From assembly GCF_029633865.1 (NCBI RefSeq), contig NC_079230.1:27939457-28003456 (forward strand): a stretch of DNA of 64,000 bases, written 5' to 3'. How positions within the stretch are numbered: the first letter of the stretch is position 1; the number at the start of each line of letters is the position of its first letter. Position numbers and translations under genes: made by a program. This stretch comes from Lampris incognitus. Lineage: Eukaryota; Chordata; Actinopteri; Lampriformes; Lampridae. The notes beneath the pieces are model-generated. The model was not told where the DNA came from. It saw nothing but the letters and a program-made list of their open reading frames with translations, and did no database searches. Positions 44,421 to 54,855 of this stretch are shown here, one piece after another.

Positions 44421-45101
44421 CAGTGTCGGAGCTACGGGGGGGCTTCCCCCAAATGAAAGTTGTGCCCCCCCCCCCGCCAATTACCCAGTGATGATGTGAA
44501 AATTAGTACTTGAACATCATGTAAAAATTAAAATTAATTAATGCACATAGCTCATTTAAATACATAATCAATAATAATCAATGAAATAAAATGCTTAAAT
44601 TTCCTGATTGTGGCGGAGCGGGGTTAGCGGGACACCGGAGCGGAACATCAGTGTGTGATTTTGTCCATTCCGGTGGTAATTGCGTGTGACACACAGGGCT
44701 GTTTGCCGCGAGTTAGCTCGCGCGATCTGCTGGTAGCGTCTGTGCGCCAATGGAAAACAACGGGGGAAAAGAGCAGAGCACAAGTAAGGATCCTAAGCGC
44801 ACATTCGAAGGTTAATTTAGCAAATAATTAATAATGCAACCGGTTATTTTCTTGCCCGGCGCGGGATTCGATGCGGGATGTACTGCACCACAAGGCGACA
44901 TCGCTAACCGCTCGGCTAAAGGGTCAGACCTGTTAGCTAGGGGCTAACGTGTCTTATTAGTCGTTTACAATAATAAAAACGTTTCACAATCGAAGAATAT
45001 TCAAATATAGAATGTGAATTTGACAGGCTTAATGCTCATGTCCCCCCCCCCCCGTGAAAACCGTAGGCCCGGCCGTCAGATTTGTTCTGGCGCCGACACT
45101 G
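44421..45101. mobile_element. Non-autonomous hAT element hosting a solo LTR
   Basis: Ends CAGTGTCGGAGC and (inverted) CAGTGTCGGCGC. The 8-bp duplication is CCTCCAGG (44413-44420) / CCCCCAGG (45102-45109), 7 of 8 matching. C-homopolymers lie near both ends. A solo LTR (44835-44969) is inserted in it. No transposase frame seen. Confidence 0.75.
44835..44969 (-). mobile_element. Solo LTR of a miniature LTR element, subfamily 2
   Basis: 135 bp in minus orientation. It matches the LTRs of the element in NICOL1 intron 2 (CCGGTTATTTTCTTGCCCGG at one end, TTTACA at the other), with the 4-bp duplication ATAA (44831-44834 and 44970-44973). It contains the tRNA-like core CCGAGCGGTTAGCG on the minus strand. 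Younger than the surrounding hAT element. Confidence 0.78.
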
Positions 45102-45109
45102 CCCCCAGG

Positions 45110-45596
45110 CATGAATATGAGTGTAAACTACTAGTAGTTTACATGGGAAATATATTGTGATATTTACGATTACAGGTCAGAAGGATATATAAATGTTTCA
45201 ACTCCCCCGACCTGTTGTTTTTACCTCTCTTTTTTTGGGGGGGGGTGTCCAAGTCTTAATTTGGGGGGTCAGACTCCTCCAATCCCCTCCCTCGTTATTC
45301 GAACCGTGCATGTCTGGGTGCTGACTTTGTCTTGCTTTCATCATTATTGAATGAAACGTCACTTGAGAAACATTGCTAGGCTTAGACCTGTGGTATCGCT
45401 GTGGTGGGAATCTGAAAACAAGGAGTCTTGCAGGTGTAATGGATTAAATAGAAATTTAACGAGCTTTCTGCAGAAAGGATCAGACACAGAATAGTTAAGA
45501 CAATCTGCAAGGTCTGATGATGAGGGGTCGGAATGTGTATGCTTTATAGGGGAGGTTGCAGGCTGCTAGCTGATGAGCAGGACGCTTGTAGCTGTC
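45110..45596. other. Intergenic between transposons
   Basis: Nothing recognised; one G/T homopolymer stretch near 45230-45250. Confidence 0.4.
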
Positions 45597-45971
45597 CGCT
45601 ACCCGAAGGAAGGGGGCAATGTAACGATCACGGATGAATAGGCTCGGTAGCCCTTGGCTAACGGGTCGGACCCTTTAGTTGACTGGTTAGCGCGGTCGCC
45701 CCGGGTTCGCATCCCGGCTGCGGCAGATTCCCGGCTGCTCCCTGGATTCGCTACACTGGTGTCAGAAGTGGGATGGTGAGACCGTGAGGCGTGAGGGAGC
45801 TTCCCGAAGGAGGGGGGTAGTGTAACGACCATGGATGTGTAGACGCGCTAGTCCTTAGCTAACGGGTCGGGCCCTTTAGTTGACAAGTTAGCGCAGTCGC
45901 CCGTGGTGCAGGAGACTCGGGTTCGCGTCCCGGTTGAGGCGGATTCCCGGCTGCCCCCTGAATTCGCTACA
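45597..45971 (+). mobile_element. Miniature LTR element (TRIM-like) with tRNA-like LTRs, subfamily 1
   Basis: The parts are LTR 45620-45755 and LTR 45821-45971, both TGTAACG...GCTACA, with a 65-bp internal part between them. The internal part starts one base inside the LTR with TGGTGTCAGAAGTGGGAT (45757-45774), which matches the 3' end of a tRNA-Leu (CAA type) as primer-binding site. It ends with a purine-rich GAAGGAGGGGGG tract. Each LTR has an A-box-like TAGTTGAC and a GGGTTCGC...CCCGG B-box-like arm. The sequence just left (45597-45619) looks like the end of another internal part, so a tandem unit may once have existed. Non-coding fossil, moderately diverged. Confidence 0.75.
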
Positions 45972-46783
45972 GGTGTTAAGAAACAAGTCAGCTATTTGTG
46001 ATGGTTGACTTCCATATGGGGAAGTGAAGAGAAGTGTGAGTGTGCATGCAGACATACACACTATGTTTGCAGGTAGTGCTGTTATGTGTACCCGTCGTGT
46101 GCTTCTGCCTCAGTTGCTGATGAAAGCATCGTCTGTAGTTTCATGCCGTGCTGTTCTGTGTCCGGAATGCTAATGTATGTTCAGGAATTGTACATTATAG
46201 GGATATAAGCAATTTAATTAAATGTGTGTGTTGGGGGGGGGGGGCAGCCAACCCCCTGCAGTCTTCTGCCTGGGATCTGACCTCACGCTGTGTCTCTTAT
46301 TACAGCTTTTAAATACACAGTTAATTCTAGAAAAAAAAACTCCCCCATCTGAATCTCAAATCATAGTTATCAGTTTCTACAGGTATCCAGAGCCACGCAG
46401 AAGGGAAACATACAAAGAGCCATGGGTGATGACCATGAGGGAGAGGAGGAGGCCTGAAGGAGAGATATTGACTGAGACAACATGAGAACAAGGACGGCTG
46501 TAAGGAGCTGAGGATGAAGCAGGAGAGCTGAACAGCAAGGGCAAGCTGTCTCCTTGAAAAGTGAAGACTGGGCTGTTTGTAACGAGATTCAGGGTGAGTG
46601 GTGTGGATGGGAGGTGTCAGCAAAATAGACTTAAAAAAAGTAAACGGTGATGAACGACATCTTTTCGTTGACATCAAAATCTGATGGTCACTTCCTCTAA
46701 CCTCATCATTCACATCAACTGAATTAGAGAAAGACAGTTTCTGTTTCTCTACATCTGTCTCTTTTAGTCTCTCTCTTCATCTA
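45972..46783. other. Intergenic, nothing recognised
   Basis: A short G run (46232-46244). No gene or repeat end is supported. Confidence 0.4.
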
Positions 46784-48072
46784 TACTACGTGGCCAAAAG
46801 TATGTGGATACCCGAACATCACACCCATATGTGCTTGTTGAACATCTCATTCCAAAACCATGGGCATTAATATGGAGTTGGTCCCCCTTTTGCTGCTATA
46901 ACAGCCTCCACTCTTCTGGGAAGGCCGTCCACTAGATCTTGGAACATGGCTGTAGGGATTCACTCCCATTCAGCCACAAGAGCATCAGTGAGGTCGGGTA
47001 TTGTTGGAGGTCCAATTCATCCCAAAGGTGTTGGATGGGGTTGAGGTCAGGGCTCTGTGAAGGCCAGTCAAGTTCTTCCACACCAAACTCAGCAAGCCAA
47101 ACCATGTCTGTATGAACCTCATTTTGTGCACGGGGCATTGTCATGCTGCAACAGGAAAGGGCCTTCTCCAAACTGTTGCCACAAAGTTGGAAGCACACAA
47201 TGCTCTAGAATGTCGTTGTGTGCTGTAGCATTAAGACTTTCCTTCACTGGAAATAAGGGGTCTAGCCTAAACCATGAAAAACAGCCCAAATTATTATTCC
47301 TCCTCCACCAAACTTTGTAATTGGCACTATATATTTGGCGAGGTAGCATTCTCCTGGCATCCACCAAACCCAGACTGGTCCGTCAGACTGCCAGATAGTG
47401 AGGCGTGATTCATCACTCCAGAGAACGTGTTTCCACTGCTCCAGGGTCCAGTGGCGGTGTGCTTTACACCACGTCAGCCGATACTTGGCATTGTGCATGG
47501 TGATCTTAGGATTGTTAGCAGCTGCTTGGCCATGAAAACCCATTTCATGAAGCTCCTGATGAACATGTCTTAATGCGTGCTCAATAATCCAGGTAAGAAA
47601 ATCACAGAACGTTGACTCAAGTGACTCCTGATGAAAACTTCTTGTGCGGACTTTGCTTCCAGAGGCAGTCTGTAACTTATTAGTGAGTTTTGAACTGAGG
47701 ACAGATGATTTGTACATGCTACGCTTCATCCTTTGGTAGTCCCATTCTGCGGTCTTGTGTGTCCTACCACTTCAAGGCTGCTGTTGGGAGCTGTTGTTTC
47801 TCCGAGATGTGTCCACTTCTTACAGTTGACCGAGGCAGATCTAGCAGGGCAGGAATTTGTCCCACTGACTTGTTGGAAAGGTGGCATCCTTTGACAGAGA
47901 CATGTTGAACGTCACTGAGCACTTCAGTAGGACACATTCTACTGCCAATGTCTGTCTATGGAGACTGCATGACTGTGTGCTTGAGTTTACGCACCTGTTA
48001 GCAATGGTTGTGGCCGAAAGAGCTGAACCAACTAATTAGAAGGGGTGTCAACATACTTTTGGCCATGTAGTG
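46784..48072 (-). mobile_element. Tc1-like DNA transposon, degenerate
   Basis: Inverted ends TACTACGTGGCCAAAAGTAT and CACTACATGGCCAAAAGTAT are flanked by TA (46782-46783 and 48073-48074). The minus strand encodes pieces of a DD34E transposase: HELHEMGFHGQAAA-like text, [14 protein letters not shown] (first Asp), QHDNAPC (second Asp) and SQSPDLNPIQHLWDEL. In the last piece the catalytic Glu is replaced by Gln. These pieces lie in at least three frames, and the N-terminal DNA-binding part is badly eroded, so the element is inactive. Length 1.29 kb is normal for the family. Confidence 0.92.
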
Positions 48073-48074
48073 TA

Positions 48075-49075
48075 TCTTCTATCGCTTCATCTCCTCATTC
48101 TCTCAACTTTCATCTTCTCTCTGGTTGTCTCTCTGTCTCTTTTTCTTTGCTGATTTTTTTTTCCAGCAGCACTGGCCAGGGATACTCGTAGTTTGCCATG
48201 TGATGAGTAATTCATAGAGGCCCTGCAAAAATGTATATGCATTTTTAATGCATTAATATGCTTATCACTTATTCATGGTGCACCGCTAGTGCCGGCCTCT
48301 TCAGCCTTTGGTCCTCCTGATGATGCTGTCACCACCTGCCACTGCCGCAAGCACTGGGCTGGAGACACCAGGCGACCATGCCCTTGGTCTCTGTGACTAA
48401 AGACTGACAGAATTGAGTCTCATTTACATTTTACACAACAGACATTTAAGATTTTGCTGTTATCCAGACTCATAAATAAGTGTTGATTTTAATTCATCGG
48501 CCCTTGTAGGTGGCACGGAGGGCCCCGGGCTCAGTCGCAGATCTTTAAGTGTGGAGTTTGCATGTATTCGTCTCCCCCTGGGTATTCTAGTTTCCTCCTG
48601 CATTCCATAGAACACACACCTACAAATGAGAGAATCTAAACTGACCACAGGTCAGTGAGCTGTAGCGAGTGAGTGGCTTTGTTTTTGAGCTCATATTGTG
48701 ATGGAGCAAAGATCTGCTCAGGATGTTGCCTTGGATGAATGAATGGTGTACAAAGGATAATGCAGCAGTTTAGTCCCCTACTTTTGGAGTCAAATAGAGT
48801 ACAAGTAAGAGAGAGGAAGAGGCTTCACCAGCTGTCGGACATCTATAATTTTGTCATTTAGTTGCGGCTGCTGTTGTTTGTTTTCAACATCTGATTTCGT
48901 TTTGTTTTGTTTTTTCACTGTCTGTAACATTGACATAACTTTGCTCCGGGTAACACTTACTAAGTTTGCTCTTGATTCTTCTCTCAGTGGCTTTTCTGAA
49001 CTCTACTCAGAAGGTGCAGCATGATTAGATGCATGGATGGATGGATGGATGGATGGATGGATAGATAGCTAGATC

Positions 49076-49165
<90 letters not shown>

Positions 49166-49965
49166 GGGTGCATGTTGTTTTACAAGTCTTTATGGTGCAT
49201 TCCATATTGAGTCTGTGAATTAGTAAGACATTGGAAACATCTGGAGCAACAGATGCTGTGTTTAGTGCCGACAGAATCCTTTGACTTTACAATGTGCTGC
49301 ACACATTTCTGGATGCAGTTAAATCATTTAGCAGTCCACAGTACCGGAGGTAGCTCTCCTTGATGCTAAGTGAGGCAAACGCCTTCGTGAAATCCCCCCT
49401 TTGATATTGAGCAAAACGAAAGTAGGTTGGGGGAAAAAAAGTCATTTGGGACTTAAAGTGATTATGTCCTGGTGTTTGGGTTGAACTGAGCACATAAAAT
49501 CCCCAGTAGAATGAAGATGTTAGCTTTGACCTCCCAGACCCAACCCGTCCACACTGCACCCGCACATTCAGCCCATCTTACTCTGTTGTGTTTTATTACA
49601 AGGTCCATTCATAGCCCAACACAAGTAACCTATTAATTAATGTTGATGCTTACCAATGAGAAGTTCTTATGGGGAGTTTTGGTTTTCTTTTGACTTTGTG
49701 CACCCCTGTGGACAAGAATATTGGTATTTTGCAGAAGAATTGCTTCATTTTGCATAAGCGTTGCCTTTTGTTGCAAAGATTGGGGGGGGGCAGCTGTTTT
49801 TAAGAAATACAGCCATGAGGTAATGTATCTCTAATTGTGACTATATGTCCTGTGTAAATCCTTTCCTCAGATTTCGCCGGGAATCTGACCCAAAGACAAA
49901 GATTTGTAAATCTTTATGTAGTATCGTCGTTGCATTTGAATGAGTCCATGGAAATTCCTGGCTTC
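48075..49965. other. Intergenic with V-SINE relic and GATA repeat
   Basis: A degenerate V-SINE (about 48500-48750: GTGTGGAGTTTGCATG, later ATGAATGAATGG) and the GATA array. No gene recognised. Confidence 0.45.
49020..49164. repeat. ATGG then GATA microsatellite
   Basis: A short GGAT run followed by about 25 GATA units. Confidence 0.95.
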
Positions 49966-50383
49966 TGATTGGCCGGAGGGTGTGCGTTGAAACCCCCATT
50001 CGTATCGCGGTCACGAAGAATACCGGTTTCTGATTGGCCGGAGGGTGTGCGTGGAAACCCCCATTCGTACCGCGGTCACGAAGAATACCGGTTTCTGATT
50101 GGCCGGAGGGTGTGCGTTGAAACCCCCATTCGTACCGCGGTCACGAAGAATACCGGTTTCTGATTGGCCGGAGGGTGTGCGTCGAAACCCCCATTCGTAC
50201 CGCGGTCACGAAGAATACCGGTTTCTGATTGGCCGGAGGGTGTGCGTCGAAACCCCCATTCGTACCGCGGTCACGAAGAATACCGGTTTCTGATTGGCCG
50301 GAGGGTGTGCGTTGAAACCCCCATTCGTACCGCGGTCACGAAGAATACCGGTTTCTGATTGGCCGGAGGGTGTGCGTTGAAAC
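49966..50383. repeat. 65-bp tandem array with a CCAAT box in every unit
   Basis: Units start at 49966, 50031, 50096, 50161, 50226, 50291 and 50356 (TGATTGGCCGGAGGGTGTGC...), six full and one partial. On the minus strand each start reads GGCCAATCA, a canonical NF-Y/CCAAT site. The array abuts a CpG-rich region. Confidence 0.93.
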
Positions 50384-51600
50384 TGTTGACTACGTACACA
50401 CGTAGTTGGGCTCGAACGTCCGTACGCTGTAACCGTGGCAACGCGCCGACTCGGCGGCGGGCCCGGTGAACGTCCAGAGCTCTTGCCTAGCGGCTAACTT
50501 TTGCGTCATAGCGTCTTCATTCTGGGTCCAAAAATGTCACCACCAGAGGAATGGGTGGACGCTTTTGTTTTAACCGCGGTACAAGCGGAATAATCCGCGT
50601 CAACTCTCGCGTGTCTAATCTGTCCAGCGGTGTTCTCGTCGGATTATAGACGGATGCGCCAGAATCAAACGGAGGCCGACCGACGGTGTTGAGTGATCCA
50701 CTTCCCGTTGCGTCATGCGGGGCGGTGACCCCTCGCCTCGCCACGCCCACTTCCCTCCCCACGAGCGCGGCGCAGGAGACTGCAGTAAATAACACGAAGC
50801 CTTTCCCCCTCGCCGGGCTACGTCAAAAGACGCTGCCCTGGACCTCAGTCATGTAGGCAAAACTCCCCAGCAAGGTCAAACGATCACCACCACCCCCACC
50901 CCCGCCCCCGCCGCGCGCGCAAGAAGGTGGTGGGGGTTCTCCTGCTTGCCAGAGAATTTCAGAGGTACCGAGTCAGCCAGCTTCCAGCGGGAGCGGCTGA
51001 CACCAGTGACGGGACCCTGTGTCACAGCGACGCGGCTATTTCTGCTCATCCTATTGTAATAACAGCTCAGTTTCTCTGATCCAGTTTTTCTCCTCCGTCT
51101 CCCGGCAGATCACCTCCCCGTTTTTAGACGCTATTAAAACCGGCCGACATTTGGGCTCGGCGACAATCGTGCGGTTTGCTTTTACCGCAAGGACGCGCGT
51201 AAGCCGGCCGGGGGAGCTGTGCCCTGGCAGGGGACGGGGGCGGCGGTCGGGGCGCGCTTCCGTCCCCTGCCAGGTCACTGCGGGCGGGTGGGCGGCCGCC
51301 AGCAGCAAGCAAGCAAGCGTGGCCGGTGTAGATCCACGGGTGGGTTTGTGTTTACTTGTCGCTGTTTATTTCAGCCTATCCGCTGCCTCTGCAGAGACTC
51401 GCTCAGCCCGAGGTAGAATGCTGCATCGTTGCGACACGGCCCTCCGCCTGCCTTGGCTTGGGGCTCCTCCTAGTGGCGGCGGTAGGAACTGCAGCGTCTT
51501 CTCTCGTCAACCCTGTTATATTTCCCTTTGTAAATAAATGAAAGGACCGTGGAGGAGGACGAGGTCAGCTAAGAACAGCAGGAGCTAACAGCAGCACTTT
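50384..51600. other. Orphan CpG-rich island
   Basis: GC- and CpG-dense sequence, including C-rich CACCCCCACCCCCGCCCCCG near 50890-50910. It lies about 2.8 kb beyond the 3' end of the NICOL1 coding region and 12 kb from NAT8L exon 1. A plus-strand frame at 51356-51541 ends with a hydrophobic stretch (LGLGLLLVAAVGTAA) but matches nothing I know. It may be an unannotated or lncRNA promoter. Confidence 0.45.
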
Positions 51601-51974
51601 CTCGCTCTCTCTCTCTCTCTCTCTTACACACGCACACACTTCTTTGGATTTAAACTCTGCAGGACAGCTCCTCAGAAAAACAAGCATGGGGCGGAAAGCC
51701 GATGGGACTGAATTCCTTGCATGTGGCGTCTGTTACTGATGACAAAGTGGTCTAAACGTTGTTAAAAAGTGGGCATTAACATGCAGGGCTGTGGAGAGAT
51801 GGAGTGAAATTGGTGATGGCAGTCAGTCTAAAATTTCACAGGCACACAACACACACACACACACACTTCTCTGTACGCTCTCTGCTCATCCTAGTGGCAG
51901 TTGAGCAAATTAGATTTATGAGCGTGGGAGTGACCGTTACTATTTCAGATAGAAATTAAATCCTGCTTTTCCTA

Positions 51975-52917
51975 CCGCTTCCTCAAACTTGATAGTGATA
52001 AAACCCAGGTCCGCTTAGTACGTTCTAAATCTACTTTTGGTTAAACCTGATAGTTTTTCCCTACCTACTGACAATTCTATAGTTCCTCCATCACCTCAGG
52101 TTAAGAGTCTGGGTGTCATCCTGGACAGCACATTATCTTTTGAAGCCCACATCAAACAGTGTTACTCGGTCTGCATACTTCCACCTACACAATATTAATC
52201 GTCTTCGGCCGTCACTTACCCCTAACAGCACCGCCATACTCACCCACACCCTGGTTACATCCCGTATTGACTACTGCAGTTCTGTCCTCTTTGGTCTTCC
52301 CCTCAAGTGTCTTCATACACGTCAGCAGGTCCAGAATTCAGCTGCCCGTATCAGTACCAGAACTCCTTCCACAGATCATATCACTCCTGTTCTTCAGCAA
52401 CTCCACTGGCTCCCTGTTAAATACCGTATTGACTTCAAGATCCTGCTCCTCACCTTTAAGGCCCTTAATACCTAGCTCCTTCATATCTCTCTGGACTCCT
52501 TCATATCCACATGCCCTCCCACATCCTCTTCTGCTCTCCAACTCACAACACCATCGGCTCGCTTGACTACCATGGGTCTAGACTCTAGAGCTTTCAGTCG
52601 TTCTGCCCCCCGCCTATGGACCCCTCTCCCACAAGACCTTCACAACACTGACTCTCTTTCAGCCTTCACATCCCATCTCAAACGCACCTTTTCAAACTGG
52701 CATATTCAGTCTGAGCCACACTTCACTGAGTTTTGTGCAGATGATGATTTGATACTTATATCTGTTGTGTTAACTTTTTATTGTCTACCTGCTTTGTTCT
52801 GGTTTGATGCTGTCTGATACAGTGCTGCTTGGTTTTTTACTGTGTTCTGTAAGGTATCCTTGAGTGCTCTGAAAGAAGCCCACAAATAAAATGTATTATC
52901 ATTATTATTATTATTAT
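51975..52917 (+). mobile_element. L2-type LINE 3' fragment
   Basis: Visible pieces are [62 protein letters not shown], and FSRSAPRLWTPLPQDL with HLKRTFSNW. They lie in more than one frame with stops. The 3' end is an AAATAAAATG...TTATTATTA tail. This is a different copy from the L2 at position 1 and diverged in sequence. Confidence 0.85.
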
Positions 52918-54432
52918 AAGGAATTGTACCTCCTGTTTATGTGATGTGGCTCTGCTGCTTCAGCCGATGGATAATAGATGAATGGCAACAGATGAGCGAG
53001 AGTCTAGAGATACAAGTGTTTTCCATCGTCGTTCACTGTGTCTGCCTGATTTTCACGGTGTGACTGTCAAACCCTCTGAGATTGTAACCGTGATCGTCCA
53101 CGTTTGTACACAATAACCTTAACACAGTCTTACGGTACAGAAACGGAAATCAAGTCAGTTGCTGTATGTTGCCAAAAGCACGGGGTACTTAAACTCTTTA
53201 CTCGGTAAATACGGCCATTCTAGTCATACGATCCTAACCATGAGAGAAATCAAACACACGTGCCTGACAGGACACAGCACAGCGTGAAGTAATGGGGGTT
53301 GTAAAGTGTTTTAATGACACAACATAAAGATAACAAAGGCAGTTCGTGTGACAGTCCAAATGAAGGTCGCCGTTCTCGACCAAATAGCCGGCGACAATAA
53401 AACGACCAATGCTCTATTTCTCTACTTCCTCTGTGGTCCCCCCCCCCCCCCCGTCCCCTGTAAGCTACAGTCTGAAAGTAGTTCACACACCCGACACTCT
53501 TCCACCTCAGCCCTGTCACACAGAGGCCTCCGTGGAGCAACACGGTGCACGCCGCGGGGCCGTGCACGGGCTCGCGCCCGGCTCGTGTTGGCGACGATCA
53601 AAAGAAAGGTGCTTTAACGTCATGCTACAGTCCTGTGAGAATTAAAGACCCCCTCCTGCACACCAGCAGAAAACACGGGTCTTCTGAGCTCGAGTCAATC
53701 TATATAAGCTTTAATCTGCTTTTGCAATTACTGCAAAATAACTACATTAAAATGCAAAATTCTCCCGAAGGTAAGGGCCTTCTGTAGTGCAGAACAAATT
53801 GCGGATCGGTCCCTTTATGACACCATCACAAACCGAGGTACCACGAGTATGATGTTAGCAATTCTGCAGAATTGCAAATAGCAACCCAAGTAAAACTATT
53901 ACCAAAAATGCTTCTGTAGTTTCATAAATTACAGGCTATTTAACAAGCAGTGCTACTGTTTGAAGTGTACAATAGTTATAAACATTAATCTCTTACGACC
54001 TATACATACATTACTACTGCGTTCCATCTACATCATACAGTCAACAGCGGGTCATGAAGACAGGGGAAAAGTAACAGCCTACGTTCTGGATGAGACAAAC
54101 GGACCACGTTTCAGTTTCAAAAAGACATGTGTTTCAACGACATACGTGAACAAACTTCAAAGGTGGTATAAAACCGGGCCTACGTAAGGCAAAACAACGC
54201 ATGCCTCATAATGCATGAAGTCAAACCAAAGCTCGTACCGGCAGCCATACGAGAAGAAAGAAAGTAAAGTGCCTGTTGCTCAAAAGAAATCCAAATGAAC
54301 AGCATACTGTGCATGGAGCCAGGCTCGGAAATGAGTGTGTTCTCCTTGTCTGGGTGGAATAACGTGTGGAGGTGTCCATAGATGTCTACCGGTGGCGCTG
54401 AAACGAGGGGGGCACACACAACATGGGGGAGT
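52918..54432 (-). other. NICOL1: Probable NICOL1 3' UTR and flank
   Basis: Minus-strand ATTAAA signals occur at 53315-53310 and about 53714-53709, 0.7-1.1 kb after the NICOL1 stop. Either could end the transcript. No other gene seen. Confidence 0.35.
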
Positions 54433-54504
54433 TCAGCGCAGTGAGTTGGTGGGCATACAGTCACACAGGGCCCTCTGCTCGGCCCTCAGGACCAACGTCT
54501 CCGT
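54433..54504 (-). CDS. NICOL1: NICOL1 exon 3
   Basis: Acceptor TCTTGTAG|ACGG. Encodes TETLVLRAEQRALCDCMPTN, then SLR and TGA, matching human TETLLLQAERRALCACWP. Too short to stand out as an open frame. Confidence 0.93.
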   Translation of the reverse strand, partial: TETLVLRAEQRALCDCMPTNSLR

Positions 54505-54800
54505 CTACAAGAGGAGAGACAGAGAAAAACACCATGTTATAGAACACTCCATTGGTTATTTTGTACATACATACTAATGAAATTTACTCTCTGCATTTAA
54601 GCATTTATGAGATAAGGATTTATAGCTGGCAGGGGTAGTTTTTTTGTTTTGGTAGAAGGTAAAGAATGACAGAAAGAGGCAAGATGAGATTCAACCAAGG
54701 TCTAGGGCCAAACCTCTAACTTGTAATTACATCTGTGTCTACAAAATCCACACACAAAATGACTGAGCCAATCTTTTTTCAAAACACTAACTTAAAGGTA

Positions 54801-54855
<55 letters not shown>

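Noticed and set aside
45597-45971. Reading the paired tRNA-like units as a dimeric SINE
   Set aside because: The TG...CA ends, the PBS one base inside the repeat and the purine tract before the second repeat, with the 4-bp duplications at the related solo copies, fit an LTR element better than a SINE dimer.
49966-50383. CRISPR-like array
   Set aside because: Units are contiguous 65-bp tandem copies without unique spacers, in a vertebrate genome.
51019-51537. 172-codon frame in the CpG island
   Set aside because: GC-rich open frames are expected there; no recognised product, though the region itself is reported as a possible promoter.
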